Source: Allolobophora icterica (Eukaryota > Annelida > Clitellata > Crassiclitellata > Lumbricidae). From it: a stretch of DNA of 64,000 bases. The notes under the pieces were generated by a model. It saw nothing but the letters and a program-made list of their open reading frames with translations, was not told the DNA's origin and did no database searches. The DNA is taken from contig OY744610.1 in the NCBI GenBank assembly GCA_963556255.1, positions 59,126,164-59,190,163 of the forward strand, given 5' to 3'. Of this stretch, positions 1-10,471 are shown piece after piece. A program made the position numbers and the translations under genes. Positions within the stretch are counted from its first letter, which is position 1. Each line of letters starts with the position of its first letter.

Positions 1-40
1 AAAACTTGCAGCTTAAAGATTCAAGCCATTAGGGGCCTAC

Positions 41-3000
41 CTCGACTAATCTCTGTCTGTGCCACACAGAACCGCTGGAGATCTGTGCAAGAATCTGCAA
101 CGTCACATCTTGAACCTGAACGAAAAATACCATAACTGCTTCAAAAGAGACAAATCTCTACAAAATCCTTGTATAAAACATTTTAGGTTTTCCATCTTCC
201 AGAACTCAGCTGGGCCAATTAATTAATCAATTAATTCCATCTGTATTAAGGTAACAGAATTGAAGAAGCCTTCTGGTTAGACTGGATTTGATTAGAACCT
301 GAAATTCTATAAATAACTACGAACACTGAACTGATATTTCATAGCAAATAATGCTAAACACATTCACAACTAACCTTCTGATTCATTTTCTCATCAACCA
401 ATATTCTTACAAATACCATTAACACTTTTACGCATTTGATAATTAAGTAATAATTCACAACTCTAGCGATGTTCATCTGTGCAAGCAGGATCATTGAAAT
501 CACAGATCTAAATACTATAATTGACACCAAAGGCTATAAATATATTGTACTTGAAATCACAGACATACAATGTTACACGAGGTAATATCACATGTTCTAA
601 AGCAACCTTTTCATCGTCCGATGTCGACAGAATGAGAAGTTTAGCGAGCGTATGACTTTGTTTGTTGTTGACAATGGCAGTGTAGACGTGTGGATGATTG
701 CAGATGACGCTAAGGCACTCTAGCGCTGGAAGGCACACTGGAACCATGTTCGTGTTGCAGTACGGAACCAGCGCGTCGACGGCACCCTCTTGTAAAGCTA
801 AAAGCGGAAACAGTTTACAGAATATTTCAAAACAGGCGGCCATTGAAGTAATCAATCAGACTATATTCGCAAATCCTCAACACCATTGACTTTCAAAACT
901 AACCTTAAAACTTATCTTTTTAAAATGTACTATAATTAGACTTTCTGTACCATTATGCTCTTTCGTGCAATTTCTTACCTAGTTTAGGCACGCTATAAAT
1001 GTCAGATCATTACTACTATTATCTGCTGTGTGCCAGGTCAAAAGAATCATTGTTGCCACATAGAATTTTCCATTACATGAGAAAGCGTTCCGCAAATACT
1101 ACAATGTTCAAACACATTACACCTGATATTCTGCTGATTTTCAAATGTCCCGTTGCATCGGAAATCATTTGCTCTTGTCTTCAAATCTATCTAGCTACAC
1201 TACAACTGTTTTGTCATAAGTCTTCATGTATCTTTGTGTATCCTCCTATGTCATAATCAGAAGCTTTTGCCAACTCGACTACCTAGTAGTTTGACTGATT
1301 CGGATGAGCACAGCAGACGAATAACGCTGATGATGTCGCATAACAACGGATGCTGGCTTCTGTCGGTGTCCTCAAATTTTCTGCAAAGATACATAAATGA
1401 CATGAGCTGTAAAACATGCTTTAATGTAATGTAATAGTACAATTTATATAGCACAACTCACGGCAATCAATTTACAAACTTAACACTTCTCAGATCTTCA
1501 TTCATTCAATGAGAAGACTTACCGATACAGCACCTCTCTTAAGATACTTACCGTACTCAGAGGTGCTACTGGGCTAAACAGAACCAGTTTTCAAGTACTT
1601 GTAGAAAACTCGTGCAGTGTACTTGGTAAAAAAAAACATGACGATCTAAATGGAGGCTATTCCAATTCTAACCACAAAATAAGCACAACGTCGCACTGCA
1701 GAAATGCGTGCAAAAGGAAAAACAACTTTACCTCAAGCCATCGAATGATTTCTGTGGCCAGCCAAACCTTAAATGGGGCAGCTAGCCTACCATAAGTAGG
1801 CAGGGGCACTTCCCATCCGGTATCACCAGATATCAAGATCAAAATTTTAAATTAAATACACTGCTGAGTAGGCAGCCAATGCAGTCATCTGCTGTGTGCC
1901 AGATAACTTCATAAACTGTTTACATTACATGACAACTTGCTGTTGAATTACATTATGTAAGATGTGCCAATGTCCCACTGCATTAGAAAACAGTTACATC
2001 GGAAAATGTTTGAAACAATTACAAGCACATCTAGCCCCTTAGAAAATGAAAACAAATGGAAAGCTCAAGGCTTAAGATGAAGGAAAGGAAAAACAAAGTT
2101 TGATCCGTATAATTAAGACTTAATAACTTTTAGTCAAGGTCCAGCTGAGCCTACAAATGGAACAACTTTTGTTAAGTGCCTCAATTTATTGTAATTACGA
2201 AAACAAACACACGCACACAGTCACACACCCACGCCCACACACACACAAATAATATTCTGAATGTACACAAGATATAGATAACGAAATGCAAAGCCGAATA
2301 ACGGGAAAAAACACCCAATGATAACGGCCATTAATTTTCTAGTATTATTGTTAATTAGTAACATCCATAGCGTCGGTGTCTACTGCTCAAGGCATCACCC
2401 GAAGGTGTTCAGAAAACAAGGAAAAAGGCATTTAACATACTTGGTTAGAAGTTTGATTGTTCCGACTGACGCCAGATAGTTGTGCAGCGCAGGATGTGAG
2501 GCGAGGCTGCTGACTGCCTTCAGAAATGTACTCTTAAACCAAGAAAAACCACAACATCCTTGGTCATGACTGTGAGAAATCAAAATTAAGGAATGGAACT
2601 GACTACCATTGTTTGCCTGGAATTCGAACTCTTCCTCTTCCACAAATGCCACAAAACTCATTGGCCTTCAAGAACTTGGATATCTAACACTAACAGCTCT
2701 TCATCTGGCAACTGACTAACCGTGCCTCCAATTCCCATTCCTGTGTGATCTTGCATGAGTTTAAAATGTTTGCAATAATAACAATAATAATTACAGTTGT
2801 AAGTGCACAGATATATAGAGCAATTCTGCAGAAAAAACTCAGACGTAATCCCAACTTGACAACACACTTCTTCAGTTGCTGGCAACAGATAGGCAAAGAA
2901 TATAAAAAAGCTAGCATGTATGTAAAATGTATGTATGTATGTATGTATGCACACATGTATTTATGTATTCATGTACAAGTGCATGTATGCACGCATGCAT

Positions 3001-6000
3001 GTAGGTATGTACATACGTATTGTAATGCTTTGTAACTTTAAGCGCGCATTTATATATAGTGCCCCGTCAAGAAAATTCATCAGGTCCTGACTTGACTGCA
3101 TGTGACAACATTGAAATAGAATGGTCTTCATTTGCTTGGAAAATATAAGGTGAGAAAGAACGAAGAGCTCGTGTTGCAGGTTGCGTAGCAGTCGGATCCA
3201 GATTGAGGGACCAACCAAAGCTAAATGTAACGTAACCACCAATTTATATAGCACCAGTGTCATACTTGAATGAGAAGCACAGGACTACACGAAAACAGAT
3301 AATGCTGTTAATGAGAGCTCTGACACTTAAGTTCACAATTGACATTCTTATCAATGCCATTATAATGTTTATCTTCCTTGTCAATGCTGCCGCCACTACC
3401 ACCACCACCAAGCTGTGAATCTGATTCACATCTTGTGATGATAAAAAAATTATGATAAATTTCATAATTATCATTGTTATTACATGCATCATCATTATCT
3501 TCCATGTCAGTATAAAAAACCCACATCTCCAACCACCACCCACTACCACCATCATCCAGCACCATCACCCATGACTACCACCACCACCACCACCATCACA
3601 ACCACCACCACAGCCACTACCAAGATCACAATGCCCACCACCCCCACCACCAGCCACTAACACCAAAAACACCACCACAACCACCAACACCACCGCCATC
3701 TCCACCACCTCCACGGTTCGACCGACTTCCTATAGCATGAAGAAAAACATACTGTGACATGGACGTCTTTTTCTTTTGCAACAAAAATAAGAGCAATGAC
3801 TCCTCCCATTTCAATAAACTGAAACACAAAAACACCTTCACCAAATCAAAGAACGCAGAACTTCAGCCCCACTTTTAGAATTTACCTGTGACTTCAGACA
3901 GTGTAGCTTCACCCGAAGTGATCGCCCACTGATGACTTTCAGAACATTATGATAATGGTGCTGTAGAAGTTGGTAGAACTTATTAGATTATAGAAAAACC
4001 ACAGCAGCTATGGACAGGTTCGTGGGTAGAGCTGTTTCCTGCACCACCCCAAGGAATTGCAGAAAAATCAGTAGGCAAAGCTTATAACTTTTATGGATGA
4101 TATGAACTTCATTTTTTCTATATCAGCATATGAAGGTTAACTGGCACCTGTCCTCGCTTTAATAATTACTCCAAACATTGGTAATATGTAGTTGACATAC
4201 TGGTACCTATGTTAACAGCAAAGTTTACTGGAGTGTACTAGCAGAACAGAAGCGTTCACACCTTCATTTTCTTGGCCCTGGCACTGATCAGTCCCTTTGG
4301 GCAGCATTCTAACCTGACTCTGTGCATCACCAAACTGATAAGCTCAAACTGACCAGATTTACATTAGATAAGTTTCACGATCAATAACAACAGTCTTAGT
4401 CTTTATAGATTCTCATAAAAATCAACTCTCACAGGAATGATAGTGCCGGCGTTCTGACAAATTTCTTCAAATCCAACAGCAGCCTCTAACTTTTGTGTCT
4501 GTTGCATAAAATAAACAACATCATCATCACCAAGACTGTCACCATCACCGTTACCACCACCACCCTCATCATCGTCATCATCATCATCATCACCGTCACC
4601 ATTGTATGTATGCATATATCTGAATATTTAAACAGTGACTTTTAAGAATCTCATAGGTAACAGCGCTGAAGCAAGGTCCTTAATGAAGCTGAAAACGTTG
4701 CTTGCACTATTTCTGGCAGTAAACTTCTGCTATAAGTCAATTATTAAAGTGCAGCAAAATGCATGTAAATGCATCACAAGTATGCAAAAGCAGTATACAA
4801 CAAAGAAATGAGTCTTAAACAATTTCGATAACTCTTTGGCATATCTCAGAATCAAACAGAACATAGAGCATTACATACTTTTGGGCCGGGCAGGGACGCT
4901 GCCAGGCTTAAAAAAATTGGACGCACACCCCTCCCGTCTCCTCCCATCCACACTCGTCCCCTGTCTGCCACTCGTAGTCATTCACTAAAAATGACTCGGA
5001 GTGACTCATAAAAGTACAGTATAACACTTGCATATGATATCATATGATATTATTTATACATACTGTATGATAAACCAAAATTACACAGTGAAACTGTCAA
5101 AAATATCGATGCGATGTCTAATCCTTGTGTGGAGTTGATTTGGTGGATGGATGCACGTGCGTCCAGTGCGTCACGCTGCTGGCGCCTCTGGGGCCGGGTA
5201 TTGTAAATGTATTTGCTCTAGGCCCATTGGCTTATCTCGTCTGTACCAGATGGCAATACTACCAGCATACAGACAAAGTCAGATGTTGCAATAATTTATG
5301 GCAATGGTAAAACTCACCGGATCAGGTGACTGTGCTTTGAATATCAGTGACACAAAACCTCGGCAGAGGACACAGACCCTTTCCAGTGACTGATAGGACA
5401 GATGTCGCAACTGCATCTGCAAAACATACGTGTATACATAAGTACCTTGGCTACATAACTGCTTAAGGAAGGCAGAATATATAAACGCTGAACAGAGCAA
5501 AATGATGCAGTGTGTAAATGCAATGGCAGACTATTCCAACAGGACAGTCAAACAAACGAGAAGGCATGGCAGGCTTGAGCTGAAGTGCTGAGGCATGACA
5601 CCCGCATATCCCTGCAGGCAGAAGAGCGCTGACTCGAGACTGAAACATGGAGCGCCCTGCTTTATTCTGGTGCAGTACAAAGACTTGATCCACGCACCAG
5701 CACAACGCTGAGTAATTGTAAATGAACATTTATAGAGCACCACTCAATAATTCAGATGCGCTCATAACCATAGGCATACTCTGGGGGGCAGCCGGGGCAC
5801 GTGCCCCCAATAATTGAGATGGATATAATAAGCAAATGCAAATTGAATACAACAAGTGTAGAATGAATAACCAAATGCCTCCCTCAATATTTTGGACAAG
5901 TTTACGCCAGTGCTCATAACCCAAGTCAGTGCTATCACTAATAAATAAAATGGACTTCAGGCATTTCTGGAACAGGAGCTCAAGCCGCAAATCCTGTGGA

Positions 6001-7273
6001 AGACGGATCTTGAACGGAAGTTTTTGAATGAAATACACTTCCTTCAAGAGGCACTACGAAACATCTGAATACATTACATCCATTCAAAATAATAAGCATA
6101 TGCAAACCTTGAAGCTGCAACATTGTGCGCAGAAAACGCGTCCACACTGTCTGCAGTGATGTTTCCGTCGCACTGCAGTGAACCTGGCAGCACAGTTGTA
6201 ACAGATGAAGGCATCTTCATCGGGAACCCATCTAAAAAATCACACACCAAAGTAGATGCAAGGAAACAATCACAAGTTATGCAGAATGACTGCTAGTTGT
6301 CAGAATAAACTCTGTATAACTAGGATATTAGAAAGTTGGAAATGTCTCCTTGAAGGGTTTTTCATCGCATAAACACAATGTCATGGATGTATGGATAGAT
6401 GGACGAACAGATGAACGGGAGGGGCGGATCGATAGATGGTTGGACGATGAACAGATGAAAGGGAGGAACGGATCGATGGATGGTCGGACAGAACCTCCTG
6501 TTAATTGCCTATCAACACCCCTCGAACTATGCAAAACCAAATAACGAGATTAACGACTTTATCCCATCACACTTTTTTGCATCGGTTTTCAGCGGTTCCC
6601 ACTGCTCTTCGTACGGGGACCCTAATAGGCATTGCGGCATCCAGTTAGCTACATCGGAAACAGCGTAGGCTGCGTGTTATGTGCCTCTGTGTTAGAGAGC
6701 ATGCGGATCGCGGTTCACTTCCCGAAGGTGGCTATTTCAGAGATTTAAATCTCGGGCTACCCCGGTCCGTACACGGGGACCGTAATGGCGTGGCGCCTAT
6801 TCAGATGGGCAGTGGTGGTGAAGGATCTCACCCGATCACTGCATTGAAAAATGAACAGGGTCGAGGCCATACGGTCGCTATAGAAAATTGCGTACATTTA
6901 CATTTACATGGCCATGACACTCATTCAAACGGGGCAGCGGCGGCGAACGATCTCACAGGATTCTCATCCGATAACTAAATGACTTGAAAAATAAGCAGGG
7001 CCGAGATCACACGGTCGCTATTGAAAATGTGCACAATTGCATACTTGTGAATCTACTGTCTTATTGACGATCTGCCTAAATCTGAGAATCGAGCATACGG
7101 TAACTGTTAATTTACCTAGGCTTTGAGAAGAGTAGATTGCTCGAGAGAAATATATCCGATTCTGATTCGGTGATCAGTTGGGCTGGAGTAACGGGAGTTC
7201 CGTAAAAATAAACGTCTTTTGAACTTCCTCCAGTAGTACCCAACGGTCCATTTGGCGTTCGACAGATTTCCAT
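41..7273 (-). CDS. FYVE zinc finger / armadillo-like repeat protein, 5' part (runs off left edge)
   Basis: Ten coding exons read on the minus strand: 7116-7273 (ATG at 7271-7273), 6108-6231, 5318-5416, 4433-4498, 3886-3960, 2441-2532, 1732-1786, 1283-1406, 592-797, 41-115. All borders are GT-AG and the phases chain without a break, giving 358 residues before the edge. Residues 54-112 form a FYVE domain: a WVPD motif (W54-D57), RRKHHCR (74-80), a C-terminal RVC motif (107-109), and zinc ligands C63, C66, C79, C82, C87, C90, C109, C112. FYVE domains bind phosphatidylinositol 3-phosphate on endosomes, so an endosomal role is inferred. From about residue 128 the protein is helical and leucine-rich, with stretches such as LPALECLSVICNHP, resembling armadillo/HEAT repeats. 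I do not recognise the family; known FYVE proteins I can recall (PIKfyve, ZFYVE, WDFY, RUFY) do not match this order. The exons at 3886-3960 and 1732-1786 are short and rest mainly on phase agreement. Confidence 0.82.
2925..3022. repeat. (ATGT)n microsatellite
   Basis: Tandem ATGT/GTAT tetranucleotides with some drift, in an intron of the FYVE gene. Confidence 0.9.
3060..3260 (-). mobile_element. Non-LTR retrotransposon 3' tail (decayed)
   Basis: On the minus strand an interrupted reading frame resembles the C-terminus of CR1/L2-type reverse transcriptases: a GPSIWIRLLRNL block standing for the usual W-N-x-L-P region, then KQMKTILF, then a GALYI tail. The forward-strand tail with 'tttatatag' recurs at many sites in the window. 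Confidence 0.55.
3390..3715. repeat. CCA-rich low-complexity tract
   Basis: Two blocks of (CCA/ACC)n lie in an intron between exons 3886-3960 and 2441-2532. The predicted Gly/Val-rich peptides on the minus strand are artefacts of this composition. Confidence 0.85.
4891..5190. mobile_element. hAT-type MITE, copy 1 of a 300-bp family
   Basis: The element is 300 bp. Its ends pair as imperfect inverted repeats (CAGGGACGCTGCCAG against the complement of the right end, CAGAGGCGCCAGCAG). An exact 8-bp target duplication GGGCCGGG lies at 4883-4890 and 5191-5198. A second copy is at 59572-59870. There is no transposase frame inside. It sits in an intron of the FYVE gene. Confidence 0.88.
5890..6056 (-). 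mobile_element. Non-LTR retrotransposon tail fragment
   Basis: A minus-strand frame reads FKIRLPQDLRLE followed by KCLKSILF, the pattern seen at the end of CR1/L2-like reverse transcriptases. A related fragment lies around 5540-5750, where the strand gives an 'atttatagagcaccac' tail. Confidence 0.45.
6108..6231 (-). other. FYVE domain core exon
   Basis: This exon encodes the WVPD motif, the basic RRKHHCR ligand-binding patch and six of the eight zinc-binding cysteines. The remaining pair (VCVLC) lies in the next exon, 5318-5416, preceded by the RVC motif. The intron between them splits the finger after a lysine in phase 0. The basic patch and both Cys pairs are intact, so phosphoinositide binding is expected. 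Confidence 0.9.
6765..7035 (+). repeat. Dispersed repeat 'GGTCGAGGCCATACGGTCGC', two tandem units
   Basis: About 110 bp containing an ATGGGCAGTGGTGGTGAAGG block and a GGTCGAGGCCATACGGTCGC block. Related copies occur at about 8435-8505, 19340-19455 and 37030-37195. Probably the body or tail of a SINE or LINE; the ORFs through it are not genes. It lies just upstream of FYVE exon 6108-6231, within its first intron. Confidence 0.7.
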
Positions 7274-8723
7274 CACGAGCAATAAACAGAATCAAGAAAA
7301 TAGATTCGTTTATCTATCGTTAAATCAGATCTGCTCCTAATTCGTAATCATGGCGTCTAATTACAATATTATTATGCTGATAGCACGTTGCATGTTCTTT
7401 TTGATGAAGCGCCTTCATTTATGACCACAATAAAACCGTCGAAGAAACTCTCGGTTTTATTTTACAGTTTAGAAGAAAATCTGCAGTTTTAAAAGCTCAA
7501 TTGCTACTCCGACAGAGTAATAAAAGTAAGACTGCAGATCATTTTATGCATTAGGCCGATAAAATATGTTGTTTATTAGTTGATATAGTCAGTTATGCTT
7601 CATGCAACCATTTGCTATAAGTTTTGAATTAAAATTAAATTCATAAGCTTTTAACTGGCTTTTATGCATGTGATATTGAAACGTAGTTATTATTCAGAAT
7701 TCAGTTTTATTGTGATGATGCATACGCTACTGAACGCAAAACCCGGGCAAAACATAAAATCTGCAAATCGCTCAATAGCCATAGAGCTGTTCCACCTATC
7801 TGGAACAAACTCCCGCCAGTAGGCCTGCTACGACAAATATCTGATCCATCCTACGAACTTACCAAAACTCACCTCTTGCTATCTCTTCACAGGTCTTTTA
7901 CTCAAAACTGAAAACAGTGCTCTTTCGCAAATCTTATCCCGATCCCCTTTTCCGCATACCTTCCTCAGCGTTTCAACTCTAAACACCGCCCACGTCCTAT
8001 AATAAGTTGGTTCTCGCGACTTTGCTTTTTTGGCCCTGTAGATCAGCGCTCGTGAATAAGCTGGTGCTTTGCGCTCAGCTTTGCAGTGGCGCTTTAGAAA
8101 TTTGGACATCACGATTACGATTATTCCGAGATTAAGGATTACGATTCTCTCTCCCTGACTTACTGACTCACTAACCACTCGTACACGAACTTTGTATGTA
8201 AACAATGGCCGACCGCTCGGATTTCATTTAAACCCCTATTACATAAATTGTATTCTCCAAGTAAGTGTCATTAGTAAAATCGAGGAAAACTATGTCGTAA
8301 CATTTACGGTTTATCACTTTATAGAGTCAGTCAAGATTGACTATTCGATCCATGCAAACATTTGCTACGGGCAAAACAGAACCCCCTCCTAATCAACGAT
8401 GCGGAAGTAGTCATTACCTTTCAAGTCATTACCTTGTCCCGATAAATGCATTGAAAACGAACAAGGTGGAAGCCATACGGTAGCTATAGAAAAACGCGTA
8501 AATTTACTTTTCTACAATGGAAACCTAAATGCAAATCAAATTGCTACGGTATTACTATTATTTAAAAAAAAATTAGCTTAATTTTCTTATTAATGTTAGA
8601 TCCTGTTAAATTAATCTTTTAATTGACACCAATTTATTTACTTGATCGGATATGTGCCTGAGGGTTATTCGATGTTCAAGATAAAACATACTTTGTGCTA
8701 CAAAGGATTTTTTGCTTTTTCAG
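7274..8723. promoter_or_regulatory. Divergent intergenic region between the FYVE and TMC genes
   Basis: The FYVE start codon (7273, minus) and the first TMC coding exon (8724, plus) are about 1.45 kb apart. The promoters and the TMC 5' UTR exon must lie here or overlap it, but I cannot place a start site. Part of the gap is filled by a retrotransposon tail (about 7740-7910) and a related dispersed repeat on the minus strand (about 7960-8160). Confidence 0.5.
7740..8165. mobile_element. Retrotransposon tail plus associated dispersed repeat
   Basis: The plus frame gives PPIWNKLPP...LRQIS, then KTHLLLSLHRSF, typical of the end of a CR1/L2 reverse transcriptase. Further right, the minus strand reads IVMSKFLKRHCKAERKAPAYSRAL. 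Versions of that phrase recur near 16270-16350, 49765-49805, 59900-59965 and 62780-62850, so it marks a dispersed family. Confidence 0.5.
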
Positions 8724-10435
8724 CCAACAAACTGTTAACAGAAGCAAAGCAGAAACAGGTCTAAAGACAGATGAGTGAACTAGTACAAATGGATCATCCT
8801 GATAGGCCAGAGCAAATCGACAATGTTCATTCAGTGCAGTCTGGTGAAAGTAAGAGGTCCCTTCTCCTACGCCGAGCAGTCAATTCCCTCCCTGGCACTG
8901 GAGTCAGACCAGAAGCGCAGGTCAACATAAATTATGAAAGATCAAAGTCGATGCCACCCAACATGGTTCCAGAAGTATTGTTGAAAAATCTACCCAGTAA
9001 ACAACTTGGTTAGCAAGATTATTCCTAATCTGTTAAAAGCCAGTATGTATTACTTGATATACACCAGACCCTTCGTATATCATGTTTCATTAGAACACTG
9101 ATGCATTCTGATATTATTATTACTACTACTCAGGGTGAAAATTGTTGGGGGGTTAGCGGGGTTCAACCCCCCTAGTCTTTCTTAGGACCCCATGGCTAAG
9201 TCTTCATTGCATACCCCAACTCCACATAAATCAAGGTCTAACCCCCCAGTCTTTTTTCTACAATTCTCATACTGCTACTGCTACTACTAATGCTATTGTT
9301 CTTATTATATTATTATTCATTTGTATACTATGCCACATATTGCATCTGGTATTTGACCATTATCCCCAGCGCCGTGCCTTCTCTGTGGCTGCCCCCATGA
9401 CCTGGAATGGGCTCCCTACCAAGCTCCGTCAAATACCGATTGGTCATTTCACCCTGTTTCTTACTGTCCTCAAAACTGCGTTATTTGACCGTGGTTGGGC
9501 TGGGAGTGCTCCTGAGTAGGCAATCTTGAAGGGGCGCTATATAAAACTACTTTAATAATAATAAAACTACTTTAATAATTATGATTATTATTAAATTTTT
9601 TTAACATGCGTGAAGTCACACAGAAATGTGAGTCTGAGGTGCAGCTCAACTCGTCAGCTGCCAAACAGTAGTACAGTCAAATTAATTGCATTGTTATAAT
9701 CGTTAAACAAAAATGTATCAAGTTAAGAAAACATTTCATTTTGTTGTGGATGTAGAAACGCATATCGAAAAAATTGCTGGCAAAAGTTCATGGAAGAATC
9801 GGACAACAAGGAAGCGCCCAGGATATGCGACGATTCACTTCAGACAAGGAGAAGTAGTTGACACTGATGCAATCGCAAGTGAACTCGTTCAGGCAGAGGC
9901 AGAGGACGAGGTGGATGGTGCGATGGCAAACTCTCACAGCGAGGAGATTCGGGAGATGGCCACAACTCTGTCGACAAAAAGAGAAATCAGGTGCGGCTAA
10001 CAGATGCGACTGTTGGAGCATCTATTTCAGGTGTTGAATTACATAGAAGAAAGAGAAGAGCAGTCCCTTTAGCTAGCCCTGAGGCAGTCATGGATATGAA
10101 GTGTTAGCGACTTCATTTTCTTTGCCTCGGCACATGAGGGCAGGTGGCCCGCCCTCGCCGTCTCGTCTCCCCACCGACAGTGTATGGTCAGTGTACTCAT
10201 TATGGCTCAGTTGGCTTGGACCAAATGTCTGCCATGGCGTGATTTGAACCCCCAACTTCTCGACTGACAGTCCAGTATGCTAACCACTACACTATCATGC
10301 ATCCTCATAATGTATTGTAACGTAATGTAACTCAGCATTTATATAGAGACTTCCAGTTCCTCTTTTTGGTTAATAAACTACTAAATATTGAGCAGCTGTG
10401 TATCAGTTCTCTAGTTTTAGGACTTTGTATATATA

Positions 10436-10471
<36 letters not shown>

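Noticed and set aside
3244..3844. Gly/Val/Trp-rich frames on the minus strand
   Set aside because: They come from the CCA-rich low-complexity tract.
6328..6540. 70-codon frame with Ser/Pro/Arg
   Set aside because: It follows a degenerate (gatg/gatc)n repeat and lies in the FYVE gene's first intron.
7879..8205. 108-codon minus-strand frame as a gene
   Set aside because: Its MSKFLKR-containing part recurs at several other sites and adjoins a retrotransposon tail.
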